Made by a program: the position numbers and the translations under genes. Positions 32,791 to 40,426 of a stretch of DNA of 64,000 nucleotides are shown piece after piece. The stretch spans positions 34,692 to 98,691 of the IMG/VR virus record IMGVR_UViG_3300043811_000032; one strand, 5' to 3'. Origin of the DNA: a virus. The number at the start of each line of letters is the position of its first letter. Position 1 is the stretch's first letter. The notes beneath the pieces were generated by a model. The model was given only the letters and a program-made list of their open reading frames with translations. It was not told the origin of the DNA and did not search any database.

Positions 32791-33857
32791 TCCAACTCCT
32801 TGAAGAGAGAGGTTGCACGAGACAAACCGGCCATCGAGCCGGATAGGATGAACTCGTCGAGGTCACTCACGCCGCCCTCGGCCGTGATGTTGTATATTCC
32901 GAACGGCAGCAGGAAGTGGCGGTGTCGGTGTTCCGCGTAGGTCTGTTCACGCATCTGGTAGTCGAACGGGCTGTTACCGGTGCTCTTGCAGAACGCCCAC
33001 CACTCGTAGTCGTCGCACAGGTTCTCCAAGATCGGGTGCAGGCACTCGGTCTTGAACCGTTGCACGTCAGTGTTGGTGATCTCCACCAGCCAGCGAGCGA
33101 AGAACTCCTCCGGCTTCTCGGCCAACGCCTCCTGCAGGTTTTTGAGGATCTTGTGGCTGGGACGCTTCACCACGTTGTAGCGGACGCCGCGTACCTTGCC
33201 CGCGTATTTCTGCCACTTGGGCTCCAGCTTGGCAAAGTCCTCCCGCAGGGTGATAACGTAGATCATCGTCTGCAGGTCTCGTGTCAACTGGCGGGCGATG
33301 CGAGCGTCGTCCACTCTAGATTTGCTCTTGTTCTCCCCGACGTAGACACCTCCGTTGATCAGATCCACTGCGTCGCGCTTGCCTCGGATCCGTACCACCC
33401 GCTCGCTCGGCAATGTGTACTTGGTGTCGAACTGGTGCTCCTGGAACATCGGCACGCGATCCTTGACGTCTGGGTGCTGCTCCCAGTGCTTGATATAGAC
33501 TGGGAACTGTACCTTGGCCTTTTCGTACCAATCACTGATCTCGGCCTGCTGGAGCGGATAGGAGGCGCAGGCTTGCTTGGCACTCTGTAGCAACGCTCGC
33601 TGCCAGTTATCGTCCGAGCCCTTCGTGCGGGCGAACTCCTCCTCCGCCGCGTGCCACATGTCGCCGTAGCCGGTTGGGGCATTCCACCGCTCCTGACCGG
33701 TCAGCCCCTCGATGACCAGCAACCGGAATCGCTCCAAGTCGGCGAGGTATCGTCCCAGTAGGCTCTGCGTCACGCCGTCCTCGGTCGGTCCCTTCCACAG
33801 CGGCTCGGCAGATCGCTTGGGCTTGGGGGGCATCTTCAGGATCTTTACCAGTCTCAT
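32781..33857 (-). CDS. PD-(D/E)XK nuclease, RecB/Cas4-like
   Basis: A 358-residue nuclease. The active site is VRIRGKRDAVDLINGG followed by VYVGENKSKS near residue 180, giving the Asp and the ExK motif, then ARQLTRDLQTMIYVI as the conserved Q-x-x-x-Y helix. It probably resects phage DNA ends for recombination with the adjacent ATPase. ATG 33857 follows GGAGATGG and overlaps the upstream stop as ATGA. There is no Cys cluster, so it lacks the iron-sulfur site of Cas4. Confidence 0.75.
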   Translation of the reverse strand: MRLVKILKMPPKPKRSAEPLWKGPTEDGVTQSLLGRYLADLERFRLLVIEGLTGQERWNAPTGYGDMWHAAEEEFARTKGSDDNWQRALLQSAKQACASYPLQQAEISDWYEKAKVQFPVYIKHWEQHPDVKDRVPMFQEHQFDTKYTLPSERVVRIRGKRDAVDLINGGVYVGENKSKSRVDDARIARQLTRDLQTMIYVITLREDFAKLEPKWQKYAGKVRGVRYNVVKRPSHKILKNLQEALAEKPEEFFARWLVEITNTDVQRFKTECLHPILENLCDDYEWWAFCKSTGNSPFDYQMREQTYAEHRHRHFLLPFGIYNITAEGGVSDLDEFILSGSMAGLSRATSLFKELECQ

Positions 33858-34165
33858 ATTCCATCTCCTAACCAGTCCTGTGGTCTGCTCGATGCGAGGC
33901 GGAAGTCCTCGAACAAGCGAGCTACTTCCCTTCGTACGTTGTATGGTGGCCGCTGCTTGGGGAACCGTATCTGTTTGCCACTCGCGTTCTCGAACACCCA
34001 CGCGTCGTCCGAGGAGCCGCCTAGGCTAACCAGTAGCCAAATCTCGGCCGTCTCCTTGTGTCTTACGCGAGTGTGTCCGATTCTAAATCCTCTCGGTAAT
34101 CCATCGCTCAGGACTACGTCCTTCTCTTGTTCCCAGCAGGACGGAGATCGTCTAGTCGGTATCAT
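33854..34165 (-). CDS. Hypothetical 103-residue protein
   Basis: Basic small protein (MIPTRRSPSCWEQEKDVVLS...) with beta-rich centre (AEIWLLVSLGGSSDDAWVFE) and an amphipathic C-terminal helix. Overlaps both neighbours by 4 bases. Not recognised. Confidence 0.55.
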   Translation of the reverse strand: MIPTRRSPSCWEQEKDVVLSDGLPRGFRIGHTRVRHKETAEIWLLVSLGGSSDDAWVFENASGKQIRFPKQRPPYNVRREVARLFEDFRLASSRPQDWLGDGI

Positions 34166-34341
34166 GCTTCACCTCCTACGTCCGCGTGCTTCTCCTGGGC
34201 GCCGTGGTACTCCAACTCCTCCACCGCGTGCCGGCAGCACGTCAGGCAGAAGTTGGCTTGGTCCAGGGCCTCGCCGAGGCCGAACCGCTTGGTCATGGTC
34301 AGGGTGCCGCACTGCTCGCAGCGTATCGCGTGATCAACCAT
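34162..34341 (-). CDS. Small zinc-ribbon-like protein
   Basis: A 59-residue protein with CEQCGTLTM and CLTCCRHAVEEL, two Cys pairs spaced 22 residues, as in a single zinc ribbon. ATG 34341 overlaps the upstream small gene stop as TGATG. Function unknown; may regulate or bind nucleic acid. Confidence 0.6.
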   Translation of the reverse strand: MVDHAIRCEQCGTLTMTKRFGLGEALDQANFCLTCCRHAVEELEYHGAQEKHADVGGEA

Positions 34342-34517
34342 CACTTTCGCTCCTTCGATTTGCAGTACGCTCGTTCGATCCGCTCCGCGATACGGTGGTT
34401 GTCGCGGTCGCCAAGGAACCCGTGGACAGCTAGCATGATCCTGCACCGCTGGAGCCGCTCGTAGAACGGTTCGGCCTTCCAAGCGTTATCTGGCTTCCGC
34501 TTCTTCATCGTCTTCAT
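34341..34517 (-). CDS. Hypothetical 58-residue protein
   Basis: Starts MKTMKKRKPDNAWKAEPFYE with GGAGG seven bases upstream. Basic N-terminus and C-terminus, helical middle. It overlaps the end of the upstream 54-residue ORF by 32 bases in another frame and the next start as TGATG. Unrecognised. Confidence 0.5.
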   Translation of the reverse strand: MKTMKKRKPDNAWKAEPFYERLQRCRIMLAVHGFLGDRDNHRIAERIERAYCKSKERK

Positions 34518-34650
34518 CGTAGTCCTCCACGCTGACGTCTTTGCAGCCGAGGTCGGCCACCCACTCCGCGAAGTCGAACGCCCGCTCCAGCGTTGCGTAC
34601 CACGGACTAACGCGGAGTCGGCCGCGATTTAGCCACCGGACTCGGAACAT
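34486..34650 (-). CDS. Hypothetical 54-residue protein
   Basis: ATG 34650 with AGGAG upstream, lying partly inside the end of the uracil-DNA glycosylase gene. Product runs from a basic start to a very acidic end (EDYDEDDEEAEAR). The strong ribosome site and fit in the gap support it. Confidence 0.45.
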   Translation of the reverse strand: MFRVRWLNRGRLRVSPWYATLERAFDFAEWVADLGCKDVSVEDYDEDDEEAEAR

Positions 34651-35206
34651 TGAGCATCTCCTCTACCGCGTTGGCAACGGTCACTACGGCCCGTTGTATG
34701 AGCAGACCACGTTGAGCTAGGTTGGCACGGATAATCGCCGCAGGGTGCATGATCTCTACCGTCTTGGCGTCGTAGGTCAGGGTCGGCAGCCACTTGGCTG
34801 CGAGTGCTCCCACGGCGACTACCAGCTTGGGCTTGCACAGGTTGATGAACTGCTGAAGTCGGCTGCTGCACGCCTTGATATCAGCCGTCTCGGGCTCACC
34901 GATCTTCATCCCGTCCTCGCTGGTCGGCAAGCACGCCACGAGGTTCGTCAGGGCGTATGTCGGCTTGGGCTCGGGCAACCCTTCCCAGATGCGGTCGATT
35001 ACTGACACTTGAAGTAGCCTACCCGCCGGCCCGACGAATGGCTTGCCTACGGCGTCCTCGCTGGCTCCGGGAGCTTCGCCCGCGAACACTACGTCCGCCG
35101 GCACCGAGCCCCGAGCTAGGACTACGTGTTGCCGCCCCAGCGAGAGCGGGCACTTGGTACAGGCATGCCAGAGGTTCACGTGTTGCATCCACGGGCTAGT
35201 TGGCAT
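34607..35206 (-). CDS. Uracil-DNA glycosylase, family 4/SPO1-like
   Basis: A 199-residue protein with the UDG superfamily layout. Motif 1 is FAGEAPGASEDAVGKPFVGP near residue 41. NLVACLPT follows, then a C-terminal IMHPAAI as motif 2, and CTKCPLS plus later Cys residues could hold the 4Fe-4S cluster of families 4 and 5. It would remove uracil (or a uracil-like base) from DNA. In a phage with a possible 5-hydroxymethyluracil pathway, this enzyme would need to discriminate against the modified base or act on host DNA. Confidence 0.75.
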   Translation of the reverse strand: MPTSPWMQHVNLWHACTKCPLSLGRQHVVLARGSVPADVVFAGEAPGASEDAVGKPFVGPAGRLLQVSVIDRIWEGLPEPKPTYALTNLVACLPTSEDGMKIGEPETADIKACSSRLQQFINLCKPKLVVAVGALAAKWLPTLTYDAKTVEIMHPAAIIRANLAQRGLLIQRAVVTVANAVEEMLNVPSPVAKSRPTPR

Positions 35207-35462
35207 AGGTCGCGTCCTCTGGGTGCCACAGCTCCTCGCGGTTCTCCAGCCGCTCGGCCAACACCGCCATCTTCTCAGGGCTACCGGGCAGGGCTCGCGT
35301 CGGCCTACTTGCAGGCTTCACCCGCCGAGTGACCCAGCCCTCGCGCCACGCCGGGCCGACCACGTACCGCGACTTGTAGCGGCTCCGTATGGCCGGTGAG
35401 CGGTAGCACCGCCAGCAGAGCCCCTTCCGGTAGTCCTGAGACGATGGGCAGTGTCGGCACAC
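35196..35462 (-). CDS. Small CxxC protein
   Basis: An 88-residue protein starting MCRHCPSSQDYRKGLCWRCY, i.e. two Cys pairs 11 residues apart, followed by a very basic segment and a helical C-terminus. GTG 35462 is two bases after the upstream stop with GGGAG upstream. Likely a zinc-binding nucleic acid protein; family unknown. Confidence 0.6.
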   Translation of the reverse strand: MCRHCPSSQDYRKGLCWRCYRSPAIRSRYKSRYVVGPAWREGWVTRRVKPASRPTRALPGSPEKMAVLAERLENREELWHPEDATYAN

Positions 35463-35464
35463 GA

Positions 35465-35662
35465 CTAGCTCCCGCAGCAGGTCTCGTTCTCCTGGTACGC
35501 CCCTTTGCCGTTGGGCATCATGGTCAGTCCACCATTCAAGTAGTGAACCCGCTGCGCTGCCTCTGCCTGGTTGCAGTAGTCGCCGTCTGGATGCCACGCC
35601 CCTTTTGGGTCATAGTAGCCCACGGTGAACAATCTCGGCTCAGACTGTAAGTACACCCACAT
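35465..35662 (-). CDS. Conserved-looking 65-residue phage protein
   Basis: Starts MWVYLQSEPRLFTVGYYDPK with AGGAGG just upstream. The pattern W-V-Y-L-Q-x-E-P ... T-V-G-[FY]-Y-D-P-x-G-x-W-x-P ... AAxRVHYLNGG is one I have seen in many short uncharacterised phage proteins. An upstream in-frame GTG (35788) with CGGAGAG would add 42 residues and is an alternative. The 214 bases between 35663 and 35876 hold no other supported gene. Confidence 0.65.
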   Translation of the reverse strand: MWVYLQSEPRLFTVGYYDPKGAWHPDGDYCNQAEAAQRVHYLNGGLTMMPNGKGAYQENETCCGS

Positions 35663-35876
35663 CGCTGTACCTCCTCGATGGATTTTGGGACGGTCCTTTT
35701 CCTTTGCCTCGTCTCGGTCCCACCACTGTCGCGGGTGGAAGCTCTGGGCGAGCATGCTGCTCCATAGTTCCAACTGGTGCTGTGTCACTGGTGCTCTCCG
35801 GGTAAGTGTTACCGACCCAGAGCGTTCGACTGCCCTCACGCCCCTCCGTTGGTTCGCTAACGGTCTTCGTCCGCTC

Positions 35877-36347
35877 TTACAACTTGCCTTCTCGTTTCCG
35901 TCGGGCATACTCAGCTATCATCAATGCATCGCAGGTGCTGAGCGTCACCTTCTCGGCTGGAAAGATCGCCTGACACCGAGATTTCAGCCGGTTCTTGAAC
36001 GCCGTCTTGCTCTCAGTGCGCTTGCGTGGGGTCACGCCCATAGCCTTCTGCCAGACACGGGGCATGACTTCCTCGAAAGGGATCTGGGCGGCTATCAACG
36101 CCATGCGCAGTCCGCCGTAGCCGGCCCCAAACTTGAACATCGCACTACCGATGTTCCCAGCCGAGCCTGGCATGAACCCACCAACCTTCTCTATCACCGC
36201 GAACTTGGTGTCCACGGTCAGGAACCCCTCGACCCACTCCCACACGTCCGCCTCCGTCTTGGGCATGGCGACGGCAGTCACCTTGACCTCGCCGTAGCCG
36301 AGGGCAGCGAGCCCACCACTGGCCCCCGGATCAATTCCTAGATACAT
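35877..36347 (-). CDS. RuvC-like Holliday junction resolvase
   Basis: A 156-residue RNase H-fold resolvase. MYLGIDPGASGGLAAL supplies the first catalytic Asp, AVIEKVGGF the Glu, GLRMALIAAQIPFEEVMPRV the core helix, and TLSTCDALMIAEYARR the final Asp. It would resolve branched replication intermediates before packaging. ATG 36347 has AAAGGA upstream. The decayed HNH gene lies immediately upstream and its remnants run into this start. Confidence 0.8.
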   Translation of the reverse strand: MYLGIDPGASGGLAALGYGEVKVTAVAMPKTEADVWEWVEGFLTVDTKFAVIEKVGGFMPGSAGNIGSAMFKFGAGYGGLRMALIAAQIPFEEVMPRVWQKAMGVTPRKRTESKTAFKNRLKSRCQAIFPAEKVTLSTCDALMIAEYARRKREGKL

Positions 36348-36828
36348 AGTAGTATCCTTTACAGATGCCCGACATCTGCGGCTGGCTAACACCAAACCAC
36401 GCCTGATTTTCCTGGATGCCTCCGTCTAATCTCTCTGCAAGCTGCCGCTTGTTTGTCAGTTAGTAGAGCTGCGTAATGCTTCTCACCACCGTTGTCAGTG
36501 CCGTGGATCTTTTTATCTGCTTCGTTCTCTTTCCTAGTGCCCCACAGCAAGTTTCCAAGGACGTTGTTAGTTCTGTTGTTGTCTAGATGCCGGCATTGCT
36601 GTCCTGGAGCCGGCAGACCTTTCCAAGCAAGCAATACAAAAATATGCACTCCAACCGATTTACTGCCGCCGCCTCCAACATAGAGATATCCGTCGCTGCC
36701 TTTCCAAGCAGCTTTTGGAATCCACACGTCCCATAACCTCTTGTGATCACCTTACCGCAGGCAGATACAGCCCACTTGGGACGGTTAGGCACGGGCCTGA
36801 ATACTATGCCGTTGTGGACTACTGGCAT
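36331..36828 (-). pseudogene. Frameshifted HNH (NUMOD4-like) homing endonuclease
   Basis: Three reading-frame segments line up as one HNH protein. Segment 1 (36828 to about 36730, MPVVHNGIVFRPVPNRPKWA...) is a NUMOD4-like start. Segment 2 (36727 to about 36420) has DGYLYV, CRHLDNNRTNNVLGNLLWGT (the HNH core) and GGEKHYAALLTDKQ. Segment 3, in a third frame to the TGA at 36331, has ENQAWFGVSQPQMSGICKG, a typical terminal helix-turn-helix. Joins need a -1 shift near 36728 and a +1 shift near 36420. No slippery heptamer is present, so decay or sequencing indels are likelier than programmed shifts. Confidence 0.7.
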
Positions 36829-36872
36829 TGATTGCTCCCGATACCTATGAACATGCCGCCCCCGTGGTTTAA

Positions 36873-36959
36873 CACCCGCACCGCTCGGCTTCGTTGCCCG
36901 GCAAGGAGAAGACGCGCGAGCGGCTGCGGGTGAGTTTATTTTGGTTGCCTTGCCGGGCA
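36873..36959. other. Interleaved inverted repeats (possible pseudoknot RNA or DNA structure)
   Basis: Two long pairings interlock. Arm A CACCCGCACCGCTCG (36873-36887) pairs with A' 36917-36932 (15 bp with one bulged C). Arm B TGCCCGGCAAGG (36895-36906) pairs with B' CCTTGCCGGGCA (36948-36959), 12 bp perfect. Order is A-B-A'-B', with linkers of 7, 10 and 15 bases, which is H-type pseudoknot topology on either strand. It lies in a 193-base gap without any ORF, between the RNase H gene stop and the HNH start. It could be an RNA 3' element, a regulatory RNA or a protein-binding cruciform site. Confidence 0.6.
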
Positions 36960-37021
36960 GCGAGATACCTTATACCTAATCGCAAAACAAAAAGGGGGCA
37001 AACGGAGGCGAAATCGTAAAT

Positions 37022-37435
37022 TTATTTTGCGTATGACTTGCTGAGCCGGTCGGCCTCGGCGTTACGCTCGCGGGGCACCCACTCCAGCGTCCAGCCCGCG
37101 TTCAGCTCGGCGAGTAGTTTGCGGATGTGATTGCGCATCCGAGCGAGGTGTGGCTTCTTGCACTTCCAGCGCATGCAGACCTGCTCGACCACGAGCCGGC
37201 TGTCGCCACGGCAGATGAGCGGGGCGGAGATGCCTAGCCCGAGGAAGTAGCGTAATGCCTCCCCCAGTGCCGCGTACTCGGCCACGTTGCAGGTCGCCTC
37301 GGGACCGCGGCAGTACTCGCCGTGATCCGATGCCACCTCGTAGCCGTTGCCGTTCAGCAACCGCCACCCGAAGCTAGCGATGCCGCCAGGGTTGAAGCTG
37401 CATGCCCCGTCAAAGTAGATTACCCAAGGTTCCAC
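37022..37435 (-). CDS. Ribonuclease HI-like protein
   Basis: A 137-residue RNase HI fold. VIYFDGACSFNPGG holds the first Asp, CNVAEYAALGEALRYF the Glu, CRGDSRLVVEQV the second Asp and RERNAEADRLS the last Asp. It would remove RNA primers. GTG 37435, two bases after the upstream stop with GAGGGCG before it, gives the classical start; an ATG at 37462 is an alternative that overlaps the small upstream gene. Confidence 0.8.
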   Translation of the reverse strand: MEPWVIYFDGACSFNPGGIASFGWRLLNGNGYEVASDHGEYCRGPEATCNVAEYAALGEALRYFLGLGISAPLICRGDSRLVVEQVCMRWKCKKPHLARMRNHIRKLLAELNAGWTLEWVPRERNAEADRLSKSYAK

Positions 37436-37437
37436 GA

Positions 37438-37560
37438 CTATCGCCCTCTCTTGTCTTGCCATTTGCGTTTGTGATGTAGACCTACCCACGGCTTACTCTT
37501 GCTCCGCTTGGTCCTGTTACCCTTACGCTTCTCTACCGGCTTGTCTACTCCCTTAGTCAT
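37438..37560 (-). CDS. 40-residue Lys/Arg-rich peptide
   Basis: MTKGVDKPVEKRKGNRTKRS..., about 40 percent Lys plus Arg, with AGGAGACG upstream. It is the first gene of the leftward replication region. Could bind nucleic acid; unrecognised. Confidence 0.5.
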   Translation of the reverse strand: MTKGVDKPVEKRKGNRTKRSKSKPWVGLHHKRKWQDKRGR

Positions 37561-38388
37561 TATACGTCTCCTATAAGCGCACCCTCCGCCGCCCCGTTTC
37601 CCTTCTCCCCTTACCAGTGCCGTCTCCGCTCGGGGTCGAGCTGCTCTCACCCATATCGGCCTCTCTTGGACTCGCTGGTCTACCGGAGCAGCCTAGCAGA
37701 ACCAGCCACACAGAGAGATCCGAGCGTCTGACGTATACCGTATAAGTACGAGTTTAGGTTTCCGGTCGCCTGTCGAAAAGGAGCGGTTTCCACACGCTGG
37801 CCGTGGCCAGAAGGATCAACGGTCGGTCAAGCCCTTGCCTTCCCGCCGTCCTACGTTACCCTCGGGTGCGTCGCCCGGCTCGCCGGGTCGCACATTTTCT
37901 GGATACGCTTTTGATTCCCCGCGGCACCATACACCTTGTTATCGGTGTCCAGACCTCAGTCGGGTTCCTGTGCCGCCTCCCAGACCCTCGGGAACTGCCT
38001 CCCGACGGTACGCCCTATCTCACCACGTTCGGCCCGAGGTGGTTTGCCAAATACAGGCTAGTGAGCGAGTTACGTGGACCATCGCCCGCCTCGGTTGCAG
38101 CTGCTCGCTGCGCTAACAGTCGCCTACTATAAACTAGCTCGCCGAAAAAAGGGCGGGGAACACGACAAAAATCGAGGTAAAATTTCGTATTACTTGCGTT
38201 TCGTTAGTAATGGAACGTAACAAACTATTCGGCAAAATCCGACGCCCGCCCCGCGTTTGCTATTTACTTAGCCGCCACCGCCGCATTAAAATTGCCCGCT
38301 CGGACCCGGCAAGGTCAACCCGTTAACCACCGAACAGAGCAGCGGTACGTTTTCACCAACCCGTAACCTACTTGTAAGGAGACGTAAG
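37561..38388. other. Divergent intergenic region (828 bp)
   Basis: No ORF here is convincing on either strand, and leftward and rightward transcription diverge from it. It contains a GTGCG/CGCAC plus GCCGGG/CCCGGC hairpin (37866-37893) followed by ATTTTCT, an ATTACT...AGTAAT inverted repeat (38189-38211), and a markedly AT-richer stretch at 38120-38290 (AAAAAAGGG, CAAAAATCGAGGTAAAATTTCG) in an otherwise GC-rich genome. CCCGGCAAGG, also present in the structure at 36.9 kb, recurs near 38307. It probably holds early promoters, and is the best candidate in the window for a replication origin. Confidence 0.5.
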
Positions 38389-40029
38389 ATGCCTACCCCG
38401 CGTAAGCCGAAGACCGAGCCCGAGGTCAAGTACCCCAACCTGCAGCTGGTCGCCTGCGTCCACGACTCGACGCCGACCGCCCCCGGCGTGGAGCGCTGGC
38501 CGGCGATGACGGCGGAGCGGATGAAGGAGCTGCTGGGCTGGGAGGCCGAGACCAGCGGTGAGGGCAGCGACAAGGTCACGTTCAAGGACTCGCTGTTCAC
38601 CGACTACGAGGGCCACGGCGTGCGGCTGCTCAATAACGCCCACAACCGCGACTTCGACGAGCCGCTGGCCAAGCGATACGCTCACGAGCACCTCAATAAG
38701 CACTGGAAGATGAACGGCGAGACGATCATCTTCTCCCGTTACGGTAACGTGGTAAGCGGTCAGCACCGCGGTGTAAGCATCATTCTCGCCGAGCAGCTCC
38801 GCACCAGCGACGCCCTCGAAGGTATGCCCAACAAGGCCAAGAGCCAGAAGCACCACTGGGAGGACGAGGGCTGGACCGGGCCGGTGACGATGGAGTGCCT
38901 GCTGGTATTCGGTGTTGACGAGGCGTCGGAGACCCTGCAGACCCTCGACAACGGGAAGCCGCGGTCGGTCTACGACGTGCTTTGTACGCTAGGGCACTTC
39001 CCGACCCTCAAGCCCAAGCCGCGCAAGGTAGCGGTGAAGGCCCTGGACTTCGCGTTGAAGCTGTTGTGGGAGCGAGCCGGCTACGACGACGCGGCTTGGA
39101 ATCTCTACCACCACGACCGCACCCACGCCGAGACGCTTGACCTGTTCAAGCGGCACAAGCGGATCGAGGCGGCGGTCAAGCACATAGTCAATACCGAGGG
39201 CGATGATGGCCGGCTGATATCCACCTACATCCCGCTGGGCACCGCCGCAGGAGTTATGTACTTGATGGCCGCTAGCGGGACCGCCGACGCCGAGACCAAG
39301 TACCGCCACGGTGACCCGCCCAACGAGCGGATGATCAACTTCGACCACTGGGATAAGGCCGAGCAGTTCTGGACCGACCTCGCGAGCAAGGGTGGCGAGG
39401 CACTGAAGGCGTTGCGGCAGTACATCACGGAGCTGCAGAAGGAGCGGGGCGAGGCGGGCATCACTCGCAAGGAGCGTATCGCCATCTTCGCCAAGGCATG
39501 GGTCGCATACTTGGGCGGCTCGGTGTCCAAGAAGGACTTGCACCTGGAGTACGGCACCAACGAGGCGGGCGAGCCGGTACTGACCGAGCACCCGACGTTC
39601 GGTGGCATCGACTGCGAGGAGGACGCCGACGTACCGAAGCTCAGCCCCGAGGAGCAGGCAGCGGCCAAGGAGCAGCAGAAGCAGGAGCGCATCCAGCGGC
39701 TCAAGGATGCCAACGACAAGAAGAAGGCGGAGAAGGCCACTGCCAAGGAGCAGGCTAACGATGCGGAGAAGGCCAAGCCCCAGACGCGCAAGGAGCTGGA
39801 GGAGTGGAACCGCAAGCAAGCGGAGATGGCTGACCAACAGGCAGCGAACATGATCGAGCAGGCCAATAAGACCGTCCCCACCAACGGCACCAGCGCCCCG
39901 CCGATCCCCCGCGTCAAGGGTGAAGTGCCTGCCCCTGAGCCGGTTCAGTACGACGCGGACGGGAAACCCCCTACACCAGCCAAGAAGCCGCCCGTGCCGC
40001 GGCGGAAGGCGGAGGCGGTGAAGTCGTAG
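38389..40029 (+). CDS. ParB-like domain protein with long coiled-coil tail
   Basis: A 546-residue protein. Residues 105-135 (NGETIIFSRYGNVVSGQHRG) follow the ParB/Srx-like pattern found in phage proteins where a xGQHR loop binds nucleotide or DNA. Residues 410-495 are a Lys/Glu/Ala/Gln-rich coiled coil, and the C-terminus is Pro-rich. AAGGAG precedes the ATG. ParB-type domains occur next to base-modification systems in other phages, so a role in modifying or nicking DNA is possible, as is regulation. First gene of the rightward unit, followed by a terminator. Confidence 0.6.
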   Translation: MPTPRKPKTEPEVKYPNLQLVACVHDSTPTAPGVERWPAMTAERMKELLGWEAETSGEGSDKVTFKDSLFTDYEGHGVRLLNNAHNRDFDEPLAKRYAHEHLNKHWKMNGETIIFSRYGNVVSGQHRGVSIILAEQLRTSDALEGMPNKAKSQKHHWEDEGWTGPVTMECLLVFGVDEASETLQTLDNGKPRSVYDVLCTLGHFPTLKPKPRKVAVKALDFALKLLWERAGYDDAAWNLYHHDRTHAETLDLFKRHKRIEAAVKHIVNTEGDDGRLISTYIPLGTAAGVMYLMAASGTADAETKYRHGDPPNERMINFDHWDKAEQFWTDLASKGGEALKALRQYITELQKERGEAGITRKERIAIFAKAWVAYLGGSVSKKDLHLEYGTNEAGEPVLTEHPTFGGIDCEEDADVPKLSPEEQAAAKEQQKQERIQRLKDANDKKKAEKATAKEQANDAEKAKPQTRKELEEWNRKQAEMADQQAANMIEQANKTVPTNGTSAPPIPRVKGEVPAPEPVQYDADGKPPTPAKKPPVPRRKAEAVKS

Positions 40030-40086
40030 GATTGCCCGCAAACCGCTCTAGGGCTTTTCCTATCGTCGCGGCGCCCATAAATACGG

Positions 40087-40116
40087 CCCCTGCCCTAGCC
40101 CAGCAGGGGTCGTTTT
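40087..40116 (+). terminator. Rho-independent terminator
   Basis: CCCCTGC (40087-40093) and GCAGGGG (40103-40109) form a 7-bp stem with a 9-base loop followed by TCGTTTT. It ends the ParB-like transcript 58 bases after its stop. Confidence 0.75.
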
Positions 40117-40127
40117 GCGTAACTACC

Positions 40128-40149
40128 TTACCTAATTGGGGTTAGGTAA
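40128..40149. promoter_or_regulatory. Operator-like inverted repeat
   Basis: Perfect 8-bp arms TTACCTAA (40128-40135) and TTAGGTAA (40142-40149) with a 6-base spacer. It sits 14 bases upstream of the -35 of the next promoter, as expected for a regulator binding site. The regulator is unknown; the two winged-helix proteins at 24 kb are candidates. Confidence 0.55.
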
Positions 40150-40162
40150 ATCGGATTAGTGC

Positions 40163-40192
40163 TTTACTTTCGGTAGCCGCCGCGACTATAAT
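40163..40192 (+). promoter_or_regulatory. Sigma-70-like promoter, leaderless arrangement
   Basis: TTTACT (40163-40168), an 18-base spacer and a perfect TATAAT (40187-40192). The expected start point, about seven bases after the -10 box, falls on the A of the ATG at 40199, so the first mRNA would be leaderless. Confidence 0.6.
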
Positions 40193-40198
40193 AACGCC

Positions 40199-40426
40199 AT
40201 GAGATGCGAACACAAAGGCTGCGGCAACGAAGTACCCAAGCGGCGCCGCGGGCGTCCTCGCAAGTACTGCGACACCTGCCAAGCCCTGATGCTCAGGGAG
40301 AAGTCAGAGTCGCAGGCCGCTACCAGACGCGAGCTACGCCGCAAGCGTTGGAAGCAAGAAGGCAGGCAGACCTGCCCCACGTGCGAACAGTTACTACCCA
40401 AGTCCCGGCAAGGAGTACAGCGATGA
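40199..40426 (+). CDS. Small zinc-ribbon protein with AT-hook
   Basis: A 75-residue protein: CEHKGCGNEV, then RRRGRPRKYC with the RGRP core of an AT-hook, CDTCQAL and CPTCEQL. It should bind DNA, with zinc holding the Cys pairs. It has no upstream ribosome site and appears leaderless. Its stop overlaps the helicase start as ATGA, so it is coupled to that gene. Confidence 0.65.
   Translation: MRCEHKGCGNEVPKRRRGRPRKYCDTCQALMLREKSESQAATRRELRRKRWKQEGRQTCPTCEQLLPKSRQGVQR

Noticed and set aside
36727-36828. Programmed frameshift in the HNH gene
   Set aside because: No slippery heptamer or downstream hairpin at the join, and a second break follows; decay or sequencing error is simpler.
36829-37021. 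Group I intron hosting the HNH gene
   Set aside because: Neither neighbouring gene (RNase H, RuvC) is interrupted, and no P7/P3 core or splice sites were recognised; the structure is smaller than an intron.
37621-37700. Possible tRNA in the divergent region
   Set aside because: A GCTCG/CGAGC stem is present but its loop is four bases; no TTCRANN T-loop, anticodon arm or acceptor stem could be built.
38989-40041. 350-codon open frame on the leftward strand
   Set aside because: Exactly antisense to the ParB-like gene, whose product has sensible domains; high GC keeps the opposite strand open. No ribosome site or motif.
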